Part shown: positions 10,821 to 22,963 of the stretch, piece by piece
Position numbering within the stretch: the stretch's first letter is position 1
How the letters are laid out: every line of letters begins with the position of its first letter
From: Microdochium bolleyi
Lineage: Eukaryota; Ascomycota; Sordariomycetes; Xylariales; Microdochiaceae
Direction: 5' to 3'
DNA length: 64,000 nt
Assembly (NCBI GenBank): GCA_001566295.1
Contig: KQ964278.1
Location: forward strand, 1 to 64,000
Translations under genes and position numbers: made by a program
The notes under the pieces: generated by a model
Seen by the model: the letters and a program-made list of their open reading frames with translations, nothing else
Told to the model about the DNA's origin: nothing
The model's database searches: none

Positions 10821-13800
10821 ATGGTTTTCTCAAAGCAGTCGGTGCTGAAGCACCTCAACTTCATCACCATCCACTGTGAGTTTGTCTGACAACGATCTTT
10901 CACCATGGGCACACGTCCATACGCCTCCCCCACACGCCATGATCGGCGATTGTGACACTTCGCAGCGCATCACAGCCAGTACCTCAAAAACCTCTTCAAG
11001 TAGAAATTGACAATTTTGTGTGATGCACAGATGCCTGGATCATCTTCTGCGGCCTATTAGGCCTCATTGTGCTCGCGCCCGAGGGCAACGTTGCGGCCGT
11101 CGATGCGTACTTCTTTGGCGCCAGCGCCTCAACCGAGTCTGGTCTCAATACGTGCGTTTGCCTCCACCAACCAGACCAATCATGGAATTCGCGTCTCGGG
11201 CGAGCAGTGCGAAGAGAACAACCACAGAGACGAAAAGGATACTAACGAATTGGACGGCGCTACTATAGTGTAGACGTCAAGGAGCTTCGCACGTATCAGC
11301 AGATCTTCCTCTACGTGATTCCCATCATCACAAATCTTGGCGTCATCAACATTATTGTTGTCGTGGTGCGCATTCTATGGTTCAAGAGGAGATTTAGGGC
11401 TGTCTGTGAGTCATAATACGCCGGTCCCCAGCTCCCACGAATCATATTTGCGACGGATTTCCTTGTTATCTGCCTGTTGCTCACCTTGCAACTCTTTTCA
11501 CGTAGCATCTACCCTCGTCCGTCCTGAACCTAAAGGTGTCGTCTTCTCCCTGCGTAGACGCGGAGAGGACGATGTTGAAGCCCATCCTCGTCCGCTCTGT
11601 GCTCCGACCGATTCAGTTGCCGCAGATATAGAGGCACCTTCCGATTTGACAAGCCGTACGGAGACCTCGACCGGGACTGGGAAGATTGTCAACATGGTGG
11701 AGACCTCAGAGAAGAGCAGCAATACAGACCGTGCACTTTACATTCCGAGCCCTCGAGACCGTGATGATGGTATGTTCTACCCTTGAGCACGGCTTCACAC
11801 TTTGGTCGGCTTTTGTCAGGGATATCCAGATCATAGTGTCGAGGATATGGATGGCTGATGTTCGATTCACCATGACAGGAAAGTCCTTCATCGAGAAAGA
11901 AATCGCAGCAGGGAAAGACTTCTCTGGTCGTGAGTAGCAAAGTTGTTCCAAAGATCATGCTGTTTACTGGCTCTACCTCTATATACTGACAATACAACAA
12001 TCCGTCTAGAAAATAAGGACGACGAAGACGACCAAATCAAGCCTGTACCCCATGCCAACAACAACCGGAGACTGTCCATGTTAACCTATCGCTCGCGCCC
12101 CGGCAATAACGACGATATGCGCTTGTCCGCCGCTAAGTCTATCGGGAATGCCGCGGGCTCCATGTTCATCTTGGGTGCACGTGCGAATGACAACGGTAGA
12201 CGCTCTGACGTCTCGCAACGTCCGCGACCAAACGACATTCCTGGCTTGTCTAAGCAGGTGACGATTGGCCGCAACTCGCAATTCTACGATCTCAGCGAGG
12301 AGGACGAGGAGAAGCTTGGTGGCATCGAATATGCTGCGCTCAAGGTGCTGCTCAAGATTGTTATTGGTAAGTCGGCATGTCGTCTGGTCATAGATGGACT
12401 TGTAGAGCTAATAGGATGAAAAGGATATTACGTAGGCTTGCACCTGCTTGGAATCATTGGGCTGGTACCCTGGATCCATACCGCTCCATCAAAGTACAGA
12501 GAGTACTTGATTGAGTGTGGCAACGACTTCTCGTGGTGGTATGTCGAAGTCGATCATCGAACTCATCTTTTCTGACACTCAGTCTAATACGAAACCATTG
12601 TCTGTAGGGCTATCTATTCAACCCAGACGATGATAAACAACCTCGGCTTCACCCTCACTCCTGACTCGATGATTTCGTTCCGCGACGCCACCTGGCCGAT
12701 GCTGCTTATGACCTTCCTCGCGTTTGCCGGCAACACGCTTTATCCAGTCGTGCTCCGACTAGTGATCTGGGTTGTGTACAGAGCCACACCTACTCACTCC
12801 TCCAACAAGATGACTCTGAAGTTCCTCCTCGACCACCCGCGCCGCTGCTACACCCTTCTCTTCCCCAGCCGACCAACCTGGATTCTCTTCGGCCTCATCG
12901 CGGCTCTTAACATCGTCGATGTGATCCTCATCATCGTGCTCGACGTCTACAACCCAACCATCACAGATCTGCCCATGGGTCCGCGGATCCTCGCCGCGCT
13001 GTTCCAAGCCGCGTCATCGCGCCATACGGGAACAGCGACAATGAACCTCGCCGAGATCAACCCGGCTGTCCAATTCTCTCTGCTCGTCATGATGTACATT
13101 GCTATTCTCCCTATCGCAATCAGCATTCGCACGTCCAACATCTACGAGGAGCAGGCCCTGGGTATCTACAGCCAGGAGCACCAGGCCCTGGACGAGTCTC
13201 GCGCGTCGAGTTACTTTATGATGCACATGCGGAACCAGCTCAGCTTCGATCTGTGGTACATCTTCCTGGGCACATTCTGTCTCTGTGTCGCGGAGTCTGA
13301 AAGGATCGCCGACAACAACGAGCCTGTGAGTACTTCCTTTCTTTTCTAACCAGCCGCCGCTGCGTGTCTAATCTCGTAAGGAAGCTCGCTAACCTCGAGC
13401 TTTTCTCCAATAGGCCTTCTCCGTCTTCTCTGTCTTCTTCGAAGTCGTCTCAGCATAGTATGTCATTCACCCCCTCACTCATTCCTTAACTCCCATAATC
13501 CAATCAAACCAACATATTGACCCCGACTCCTAACAGTGGCAACGTCGGCCTCTCCCTCGGGCACCCCACCGTCTCGACCTCGCTATGTGGGCTCTTCGGC
13601 ATCTTCGGCAAAGTCGTCATCTGCGCCATGATGATCCGCGGCAGGCATCGCTGTCTGCCATACACGCTCGACCGCGCCATCATGCTGCCCGGCGAAGCGG
13701 CCCCCGGTGGCGGGGATTACGAGGACAGCGGCGCCACGCGTTGCAGGCTACGCCCGTCAATGACTCTCTCGAGGGCTTCGTCCAGGCAGGTCGCTGTCTT

Positions 13801-13840
13801 TGGTGAAGGTGCGGACGCGGGCAAGACGAAAGCTAGTTAG
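10821..13840 (+). CDS. TRK-family high-affinity K+ transporter
   Basis: Plasma-membrane K+ uptake protein of the TRK/HKT (TrkH) superfamily. Ten exons fit: 10821-10875, 11031-11151, 11269-11405, 11506-11769, 11879-11929, 12010-12366, 12424-12538, 12608-13325, 13414-13457 and 13537-13840, giving 2166 nt and 721 residues. The N-terminus reads LNFITIHYAWIIFCGLLGL. The first pore loop contains DAYFFGASASTESGLNT, followed by VDVKELRTYQQIFLYVIPII. A charged cytoplasmic loop links to GIEYAALKVLLKIV, then NLGFTLTPDSM (second pore), AALFQAASSRHTGTATMNLA (third pore) and YGNVGLSLGHPT (fourth pore), with ICAMMIRGRH at the end. All four M-P-M pore segments with their conserved glycines are present. The cytoplasmic loop (about 120-320) is shorter than in yeast Trk1. 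No lesion is visible. Confidence 0.95.
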
Positions 13841-15427
13841 ATGGATAAAGTGGCTGCCTGGTAGACATTAGGGAGCATAGTGGTGGAGTTCATTGGGCGG
13901 TCGGTTGTGCTCAGCCTCCACTGTCAGCAAGTTCCAGCGATCGCAGAGGACAATCGTGGCCCAAGGCTGTCTTTAATGCACGGTCTGGGTTGGGGCGGCG
14001 GATCGGGCTCTGATTACTGCAGCGGCCAACAATCGCGGGACTAGGCTACGTGCGCGACGTACCTCCTTTGGTAATTCTCCTCATCCTTGCCGAAGTCCAT
14101 ATTCAGATATCCATCCAAACAGACAGCGGCGTGCTTGCCCGCAGGTAATCTTGATGTGGAACCGTAGCTATATGGGCATCTCATTCTAACACCATGGGCC
14201 CAGATGTAGGTACAAACAATGGACCCGAATCTAGGCCCACGCAAGCCCTATGATAGGACAGAACAACAGTAAAGAAACCCGAAAATGACCCCCGATTCAC
14301 TAAGTGACCATTTGTTGACAAGTGCGTTGGCACGTGCTGAGGCACTTTTATCGCTTCCCTCTGATACCGGAATCTATCGAGTAAGGCACAATGGAGGCGG
14401 TGTGCTGTAGCCCAGCTTCTGCGAGGGATCGCAGTAGCCGTATCCAGTCCTATCATGAGTTCTAAGCCCGAAGGTATTCACGGCAGATGCCTGGAGTTGC
14501 GCGGCCACCCACGACGGCGTAGCGGCATTTGGAACAAGTGGGCCCCGCTTCTAAAGATCGCGTTGACGAGCCGTGTTGCTGACTTTATGTTGGCTAGCGA
14601 GTCCGCGTTGGACATGGCTGTATCCCCGTAAGGCATCCTACCTTGAGGAAGGCGAGGAGACACAGAGTTGACGATCTGCCTGGCGAGGGGATGCGTGGTG
14701 CCTTGAGGGAGCCCATCCTACGGGTACCGCCGGCCCCGGAAGTCTACCAGGGAAGACTCCGCCATGACGGGGCAGCTGGTAGCTGATGAAGGAGAAGCAA
14801 TAGGGGGAAGCTGATCGACGGGCCTCGGCCGGAGCGGACGGTGAGTATATAAACCTAGGGTCAACTCCAACTCGCTTGATCCAGACTGCCCGTGTTCAAA
14901 GCGATGGGTGGGATCCACTTTTGGCCATAGGTTTCTAATGGACAAAAGCGGGTCCTGTAGCTGTCTCTCATTGGGCCACGGCATCAACTTGCGCTATGCC
15001 GGGTTTGGCATGGACCGCTCCGACAAGGAGTGGCTGAGGTGTCGAGGAATAATGTGCATGAGCACGTGACCTCGCAATCCGGACTCGTCCAACGGATCGA
15101 CCGCCCAGTCACCTTGCTCTCCAAGGATGCGAAGAGGGCTCATGCCACGTAAAAAATGATCGAGCAAGTGGAGTACAGCCTGCTGCACGAACCGCGAGCA
15201 AGTGGCTGTGTATCGAAACCCCACTTTTCCTCCGTTAGTAGGAACGCTATCCAATCACAATGCAAGAAGTTGCATTCTGAGGAGGATTTTGCTCCCGATT
15301 GCAACTATCTTGATGCCTATTGGCTGCCACCCTGGTACGCTGTGCTAGACTTTTGTTTATGTTCGGTCTGCCAGAAAGCCAGAATCGTCTCCTCCTTGGA
15401 ACTCTCCACCCGCACGCGTTTGCCTGT
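13841..15427. other. Intergenic, no gene recognised
   Basis: About 1.6 kb downstream of the TRK gene. Only short open frames on both strands occur (longest about 91 codons), with no family signature. I see nothing I can name. Confidence 0.5.
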
Positions 15428-15562
15428 CACCCTCTCCCGCTTGAAGGTGGCACGACCCCCCCGGTTTTTTACATCGTGTGCTAACAATTTCGCACTAAAG
15501 TCGCCGGGAAAGCTGATTAGCGTTGTTGTACTGGTCGTGCCACCTTCAAGCGGGAGAGGGTG
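15428..15562. mobile_element. 135-bp MITE related to the DD34E transposon at 35986-37670
   Basis: Perfect 30-bp inverted repeats (15428-15457 and 15533-15562), beginning CACCCTCTCC and containing GAAGGTGGCACG, enclose 75 bp with no coding capacity. The 5-bp sequence CCTGT flanks both sides (15423-15427 and 15563-15567), as expected for a target-site duplication. The termini share CACC, TCTCC and TTGAAGGTGGCAC with the 1685-bp transposon at 35986-37670. Subterminal words CTAACAATT (left) and GATTAGCG (right) are shared too. This looks like a non-autonomous derivative mobilised by that family's transposase. Confidence 0.85.
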
Positions 15563-15989
15563 CCTGTAACATGGCGGGCTCAACGGAAATGGACGCGACG
15601 AAACCCCGTGGTAATGAACTTGAAAAGTTCGATGAGACCATTCACATTCCAGCACCAGCGCCAGCGACCGACGCCGCGACAGGGCTGTCGGGCGGAAAAC
15701 GCCGGGATTGGACGTGACCACGACGAGCCCTGACGCGCATCGAGAGGGCGCCTGTGCGGCTGCGTTCGACGGCGGGGCATTGTCCCAATCACCCTCCCCA
15801 CCATGCACCCCTGCCCCGTAGTTTCGGACTGTCGAAGGACGTGAAACGGCGCGCCGGTGCCAAAAAACTGGGCCCCGCGAGACCCCGTCGTGCAGTGTAG
15901 ACCCACGGCCCCATTTCCATTTCCTCGCCGAACGGAGAGGCGCGCGAGGCGGCTGCTGAGGACGGTCTGCTGTCCAGGGACGCCGCCGG
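15563..15989. other. Intergenic, no gene recognised
   Basis: GC-rich stretch. A 238-codon minus-strand open frame (15317-16033) crosses the MITE and has a low-complexity, Arg/Pro-rich translation, so I do not accept it as a gene. Confidence 0.4.
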
Positions 15990-18860
15990 GCGGCGTCGTC
16001 TTCCAACTGGAGCGCTGCCATGCCCTCAGGCAACCTGTCGATATCACGTCGTCACCGGCACTGAACTTGGTGTGCCGAGTCGGATGGCCGGCCGTGACGG
16101 CGGGAAGGAGTTAACACGATCTGTGTGTAATGCTAATAAACTATGGTATAACGCTATTTGTTCGCCGCCATCTTCGGGTCCTTTCGGGCTTCGCGAAGGA
16201 TCTCCTTCATCAAAGAATAGAGCTCCGGCTCCGGCCTCTTCCACCTCTCGCCGTTCGGGAATACCTTCCTCCGCAATCTATTGACGGACGGAATCAGTGG
16301 CTGGTAGTGCGGTGTAAAGTTCTCTTCTGCGATCTTGAGAAAGATGCTTTCATCACCGATCGTACCAACCTTTGATCGAACCAGCTTGTTGTCGCTCTCG
16401 TAATTCCAACTGTCAAATTCGGTGGGCCCAATGTCTTTACCATGTACGTCGTAGTGGATGCATATCCAGAACAGCACCCAGAAGAACGACTCAAGATCGT
16501 GCATGAAAGAGTGCTGCTCCCCTAGAAGTGCTCCGATTGCCATGAATGCTCTCGTGCCGGTCTTGCCCTTCGCTCCGGAGGCGCCTTCGCGTTGTTCTCT
16601 GACGGCGAGGTCTAGGTCGATCAAGAACGAAGGCCAGGAGAGGTTGTTGTCGTCCTCGTTAATCATGAGATTGTTGATGGAGATGTCTCTGTGAAGGAAG
16701 CCGGCCTTGCGCAAGGATTCGTGTCCTTCAATGCAGCCCTCCAGTGCTGCAAGGAGAGCCGATCGGGAGCTTGCCTTGTAGATGGGTTCTCCGTAGTCCC
16801 GAAGAATGACACGCCGATGTACCCGGTTTGGCATTGCGTTGCTGCTGGCCTTCGTTGGAGATGCCGAACAGGACCGTTTGCTGGGGGGCAGACCGGTGCC
16901 AGTTTGACTCGAAGACCGCTTCTTGCCAGCGATGCTGTTGCTGCGGCCTTTCCGCGAAGCACCAGACATGGTGGTACTCGGTGGAGGCATCGAGCGTTCC
17001 GGCCGGTAGTTCGTAGCTCTGGTAACATCCAGCTCCCCTCGAACGTTGCTTCGGATGTTGTCGTCCGTGCCGTGAACTTGGACAGTCTCGTGGTGATAGT
17101 ATCGGGCCATGTTGACGACGCCTTTGCCAGTCGCCTCACGTAACAGTTCGCCTTCCTCATCGCGTTCCGGATATTGCCACGAATCTTTGATGACAAGCGG
17201 TGACTGTGGGTGTCCTTCGCGGTGGGCTTTCCAGCAGGTCGTCGCCCGACCAGCTATGCAACGTGCGCGTTGCATCACCCGGTCGATGATGAGGCGTTCT
17301 GTCGCGCCGTCCCGCTCGATCTCGATAAATCGTTCGTTGTTTGCCGTCATGATTGTCGGATCGAACCCAAGCTCCTCCTCGTTCATCCAGAGAAAGCCGA
17401 GGACCGTGGACACAAACTGTAGTCCATCTTTGTTGATGTCGAACTGTTCGGATGCGACCCCCCCCAGCCGGTCAAACTCCCATATCCTCATGAGAGATCC
17501 GCAAATGGTGAAGCCTAAAACGAACCGACGGGTGTCTTGAGCAGCGAGAACCTCTCTCGCGTACCTCCCAAGATCAAGCCATGCCTTGGACGCTGTGTCG
17601 GCCAATGGATTGCTTTTCAGCTCGCCGGGGACGAGGACCTGCGACCAGTGGCATTGAGAATCCTTGTCGGCCTTGGTGTCGTTCACGAAGCCGACGTCCA
17701 ATTTGCGTTCCCCTGTGGAACCGCGGATTGGCTTGTTGGGTTGTGCCAATGGTCTCCGTCGACATGCCGGGTTTGACCCGTGGTGTTCTGCAAAGGCCGC
17801 CAGCTTCTCGCACAAGCCCGCAAACCAGCTCAAGACATCGTCCTGGTTTGCGTCTTTTGGCCATCCGCTCCAGCCTTCATGGAAGAGCGGATTGCTGCCT
17901 CCCTTGCATTCCTTGAAGACGGCCTCGGCCGCTGTCTCAAGACCGGCCACACGTCCGAAATATGTCTCGCTAAAGCGAGGAAGCCCGACGTAGAGAGGAC
18001 CAAGCTCCAACTTAAGGACTCTGTCCACATCTTTGCGGCCTTCGGAGGAGTTCGCGAAGCTGCTCGTGTTGTGCAGCCAAGGGGTTTGGTGGAGGGATGA
18101 TGCTGTCGGTCGGGGCGGCGGAGTGGATTCGGTGACGGCGTGGTAGACTTCATTCCAGATAACTGCGTCGTCCGGGTCGTCGGTAAGAGCCGCATTCAGA
18201 AGAGGTTTGATGCGGTTGAGGTCGAAGTCGTCGGAGTTGACAGCGGAATTGAGTCTTGAGAGATCGCTCAGGAGATTCTTCCCACTACCGCTGGAACGAA
18301 GTAGGCGAGAGATTCGAAGGCTTTGGAGTGCCAGAAGAAGATCAAGGGTGAGATTCTGCAGCTCTGCACAATGGTCAGAAGGGCCACATGGAACGAAGCT
18401 GTGGTGTCGTTCTTACCTTCGTGGTCCAGCCTGCCTAGCGAGTCCGGAGTGCAGGGGACGCTCGCGCCTTCGCAGATCAGACTGAATGAAGCGCGGAAGG
18501 CATCAAGGCCTTTGCCAATGGGGTTCTCCTTGATGATCTGCGACCGCGCTTGGTCTGCCATGGTCGACGGAATGCGATGGTGAGAAGGACGGGGAAGGCC
18601 GACGGAGGTCGCGCGACGTGACCATTTGGGCGGTGGGGAATTTGCTGCCCAGCCACCAGACGCACCCGACCCTCAACCCCTGCACCATTAGTCAGCAGCT
18701 TCAGGGTACAGAGGTGGGCCCCCCGACTAACCAATCAACATGCACTGTTCACTAGGGACGCCGAGAAGAGCAACGAGAACTCGAAGAGTATGACTGCACA
18801 TGCGGGAGTTTGGTATCCGATGTCAACGAGGGAGTGGATTGTGGTCGAGAAGATAATGGG
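15990..18860. repeat. Segmental duplication, copy A (FunK1 block)
   Basis: The stretch from a conserved block before the FunK1 stop codon (around 15990, CTTCCAACTG.AGCG.TGCCATGCCCTCAGG) to about 18860 (GATGTCAACGAG) is homologous to 33150-37800 on the same strand. Homology includes both flanks as well as the gene. Copy B carries an extra 1685-bp transposon in the upstream flank; copy A has no insertion at the matching position near 18725-18735. Confidence 0.8.
16154..18561 (-). CDS. FunK1-type fungal protein kinase, copy A
   Basis: Two exons, 18561-18417 and 18363-16154 (53-nt intron), encode 784 residues beginning MADQARSQII. The C-terminal half is a FunK1 (fungal-specific kinase-like, PF17667) domain with catalytic loop HRDISINNLMIN (from about 606), DLDLAV in place of DFG, GTRAFMAIGALL and the strongly conserved HDLESFFWVLFWICIH. 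A basic, Ser-rich linker (KKRSSSQTG..SKRS) could hold a nuclear localisation signal. FunK1 kinases are expanded in moulds; most have no known substrate. It is paralogous to the gene at 33451-35830 and matches it almost throughout the second exon, with an indel in the first exon (SLICEGASVPCTPDS is unique here). The frame is intact, so it is probably functional. Confidence 0.88.
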
Positions 18861-21478
18861 CGTTCGTGGTTGCGTGGGTGGACGGAGACGCGACGCAGGC
18901 AGGCGCGCTGCTATCCAATGGATCCGGCTCGGGCGGATCGGAAAAAGTCCGGCTGGAGATCCTCAACGTCCAGCAGCAATATCGCCGCATAGAATCGCCC
19001 AGACACTGCGAGAATTCGGATAATGTTGATGGAAAACTGCTGCTCAGGGAGCTTTGTGAATGTGGGAGTACGGCCCCGTGAAGGACCAAGTTCGCAAGCG
19101 TCAATGGCTCCAGGGGTTGGTCATGGCACGCTTTTCTACTGCCACTCCCTGTCCACGACGGAAGGGAGACCGCCTCAAGAGTTACGCGGGGGCAGAATGC
19201 AGGGTGAAGACGCAGGGGCTGAGTCTTCCGGCTGCCTCTAAGAATTCCGGGTACCTCGCCTCTGGGGCGTTCCCTGTACCGCAGACGGTTGATGCTTCAG
19301 GGGCATCTCAGTCCAATCCAAGTCTGTGCCATGTCCGGCTGACGCGCCTGCCTAGGAGACGACGATCGGGGGTATGAACTTGATTCAGTTAGACATGGTG
19401 CGCAAGACACATTGGGCTGATTTCTGTCAACTGTGGGCTGCCTCCACTTGGAACGTCGAGCCCAGACAGCCTTTGCTGGAAGGGCTGTGCTTGTCACCGC
19501 TTTGTCTGGCTCCCTGGGTCTTTCCCCATCTCGGCAGGCGTGCCAAGGTTCCACATGGCGCCCATATGTGGTCTTGTCTATGCAGCTTCACAAAGCAGAC
19601 CCGCGCAGTCTTGCATCGTCAAGGCAGACTCGGCGGAAGCGGATGGAGGGAGTCATGGCAACGGCGAATTACAGGAGCGGAACGATGTGAAAAGGTGACG
19701 ACAGCCACACTAACGGCTAGAAACGTGCATGAGGGCTGTCTCCTGTTAGTTTACTTGCAAGGCAGATGAGCTGATTGCCACCTCCTGAGGTTGCATCAGG
19801 GAAGACCCCCGAGGTCTTCACTGCCGGTCGTCATTCCCTCAGGGCGGAGTTCATGCATCTCGGCGCAGTCACAGTCAGTTGCTTCATGTGATGGATGTTC
19901 AGCCGTGCCTTTACGCCATCCGTTTGGCCGCTTCTCCTCTCCTGCCCTCACACTTACCCCCTCCCTGCACTCCTGACCCTTCGTCCCTCCGCCCAGTCTC
20001 GCCTTCACCGAAGTCTGCTGATTTTCATGTGTTAGCTAGAATGTCCGAAACGCGTGGTCCCTGTCCTTCCGCTGAGGAGTGAACGAATCCGCACATCCAC
20101 GGTGGCGACCTGCCTGGGATAGACAGCACTCTGCCTTGTCGTCGCGCCCCAACTGTCCATGGAGGATGAATCAGGAGATCGTCTGCCTCGAGAAGGCAAT
20201 GCCGATTCGCAAAGTCCTCTCGATGAGGAAACTACTGTGCAGGAAATAGGCACACCCAGCCGACCTCGTGTGACCAATTATCGGCGTCCGGGCGCACGCT
20301 CGCGCCACCTATTCCTTCGGCGTCACACATCCCAACGGTAGGTAGGCCAGGATGCATAGGCCCCGTGAGCAAGGTGATGTGGAAGGAGAGCATTCCCCGA
20401 GACAATAGCACGCGAGCGATAGAGGCTATAGGATAAGAGCATAAAGCCTTTGCTGCTGTAATCAACATCTTATACGGTCGGGATAAATCGGAGCTGCTCC
20501 TTAACATCACCATGGGCGCCAAGCATATCCATAAGAACAACCTCACTCATCGTGATGGCAAGCCGGCTTACGGCCTCGCGGAGATGGTGAATCATCTGTG
20601 ACATTGAGCAGGTAAGGTACGTACTAGTGCTCCCCTGCACCGCTGAGTAAGCATTCTGGGCTCCCATGGAGCGTATAAACCGAGCTTCAGAGCTCGTAGT
20701 CACTCTTTTAGAGCTTTTCCTTTAGACAGACGACTATCAATTACCACTGTTGAAATCACTCATTCATACTCTCTCGAGCGTCAAAATCGTTGCTTGCAAT
20801 AACGTCACACTTTACTAACCCCAGAAAACGGAGAGGAGCAAACAAGCTCTGGAAACAATCCAAACCAAGGAAAGATTAATTTGCACCTCAGTCATGATCA
20901 CAGCCATGCCCAACTCCAGGTACGTCGAGACTCAAAGCCGAATCCGTGCAGCCGATAATAAATTGTCGAAGCGTATCAAGAATACATATATGTGCGAATG
21001 GTGCGCTTAATCAAAGGACCGATCCGAAATGACATCTGCTATTCCGAGTGGAGGCAGCCACTCAGATACCTGTCAAGTGGCATTGATGAACGATCATTGT
21101 CATGGCTTAGCAAGAATCGGTCTCGTCTGTCTGTGGCCGCGTTGCTTTCACATTGCTGAGGACGGCCCCTCTTTAGATGCTCACGTTCAAGCTGAGCACA
21201 GTTTTGAAAAGGTTGAACAGTTCGAGGAGGTACAGGATTAGAGACTGCTTGTACTGCGAGGATGGAGCAACGGAACTGATATTGCTGGACGTGCTCATAG
21301 TTAACATTTTGAAGGCAGCATAGAAGAAATCGCACCCTTGATGGAGAAAACAAAGAATACTAAGCCCTCGGCTCGAAAATCTGTGATTGGCGCCCTACTT
21401 AGTCTGGTGCAATGATACGCACGAGATCGTTGAATTGCCAATGTCCGACTTTACTTCGGGTGGCCCCAGAAGGTACTC
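18861..21478. other. Intergenic, no firmly supported gene
   Basis: 2.6 kb with only short frames. Two bits deserve mention. A minus-strand frame at 20470-20703 could contain a short intron (GTACGT..ACAG). A plus-strand frame at 21029-21241 has a single C2H2-like pattern (CLWPRC...HVQAEH). Neither can be tied to a family. Confidence 0.4.
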
Positions 21479-22177
21479 TTGATTCCTGTCCTGTACACGA
21501 CTCCAGTCCAGAAAGGAAGGACTGTTCGCAATTGTGTTCGGTATGGGACACCACTTTGGGTCCGGTACAGTGTTGTCAAAACGGCTGTGCCAAACTCGCC
21601 GTGCTTCGTCAGACGAGCGAGAGATGTGCGACCGACCCTCATGATTGATGGATTCAGCTTGACTTCGATGGTATGGGCTGAATTTGAGACGACATTCTCG
21701 TATCCAGTGCAGACGCAAAGTCACCGCCGCCACTTTCCAGACATCCTCAGAGGCTCTTCTCGCGGGAACCACCACGGACCAGCTGAGCGAACTTTCGTCC
21801 TGCAATTACAACATCGAAAGGAGCCAGGATGTCAAATCGTGATTCTAACTGACTATTGGATTGACGGTGCAAGAATAGCGCAAGGCAAGAATGTTTCGGT
21901 CTCGGTTCATAGATCTCCTGAATACTTCGATCTCGAAACCGCCATATGGCTAGCAGAGAGTGGAGACCCTCGTCAAAAGCTCGCTCATTTCGACCTCCTC
22001 GACGCCAATGGGCGTTACGTTTCATTCGAAAACATCATCGCAGTTAGCTCATTTGCGGAATACTGGCTTCACTCCGGAGATGACGAGTATGACTCTCCCC
22101 CAATCCATACGTCAGCCCCACCGCCTACCATGGCTCTCTACGCTATTTCCCGGGCATCGAGGTCCTGTTCGCGATGA
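21479..22177 (+). CDS. Hypothetical protein, weakly supported
   Basis: A 232-codon open frame with a fairly even amino-acid composition in its second half (IVILTDYWIDGARIAQGK, PEYFDLETAIWLAES). It has no signal peptide, membrane segment or family signature that I recognise. A 136-codon frame on the other strand overlaps its first half. The first half is rich in Arg, Val and Tyr in the manner of a chance frame, so the true start may be later. It could be a real small gene or chance. Confidence 0.22.
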   Translation: MIPVLYTTPVQKGRTVRNCVRYGTPLWVRYSVVKTAVPNSPCFVRRARDVRPTLMIDGFSLTSMVWAEFETTFSYPVQTQSHRRHFPDILRGSSRGNHHGPAERTFVLQLQHRKEPGCQIVILTDYWIDGARIAQGKNVSVSVHRSPEYFDLETAIWLAESGDPRQKLAHFDLLDANGRYVSFENIIAVSSFAEYWLHSGDDEYDSPPIHTSAPPPTMALYAISRASRSCSR

Positions 22178-22784
22178 GTGCTGCGTCGGGAGGAGGGAGG
22201 CTCATCTCGCTCACCTTGTTTGTTGCGATGCTAAATAGTTCGTCTTTCTTTACTATTGAGGAATAACAAAACTGGTAAATTTATTTTAGCCGCTTTTTCG
22301 TCAGTATGTTAAACCAAAGCACGATTTCTTCGCTTTAATCGGGACAGACCACGTTCAGGGCTACACTTGAAGAAGTGCGTACAGAAGTGAATCCGCCAGA
22401 CTGGTCTCTACTACTAGAGAGTTTGTAATATCCATAGCAACTGAATTCCCGAACATATACTTGCATGCCAATGCTTGTTCACAACATTTCAGATGCTAGA
22501 AGCTAGTGCAGTTTCGACCTTTTCAGCATCATCAAGTACTGTCAACTTCATTCAGGTAATGGGAATTTGATCGCCAATCATCTTTGTGTAAGGATTTAGG
22601 CAGTGCTGACCTAAAAGAGGTCCTCATAAACCTCCGACTCCTGCGCCCAAACATCCGTCATTTGTGCTCTTACGAAGCCTTCCACGTAGCCAACTAGGCT
22701 ATGCACCGAGATCAAGTGTTCTCGCCATCGACTCGGAACTCCTGTTCATAGGGTTCCGATGGCTGATCTGAATCACACTGTAGC

Positions 22785-22875
22785 AAAGAATTTCCTGCCG
22801 GCACTCTTTAATTGATCCACCAACTCAAGATGACCGCCTCTAGCTGCAGCCTGTAGTGCTGTCGTCTACCAAGAT
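22785..22875 (-). pseudogene. Ankyrin-repeat relic
   Basis: The minus strand reads TTALQAAARGGHLELVDQLK, a good match to a fungal ankyrin repeat consensus (TALQAAA.GGHLEVV..LL). No open frame extends it, and the 600 bp upstream hold no further intact repeat. It is likely the remains of an ankyrin or NACHT-ankyrin gene. Confidence 0.4.
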
Positions 22876-22963
22876 TTTGAACACTGTATCTATCAACATG
22901 GCAAAAACACTAGTAACTGCGACTAAAGGTGCTGTGTCGACGAGGTGGTGAAAATGGACCGCC

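Noticed and set aside
15317..16033. 238-codon minus-strand open frame
   Set aside because: It runs straight through the MITE and its inverted repeats and is Arg/Pro-rich; a chance frame in GC-rich DNA.
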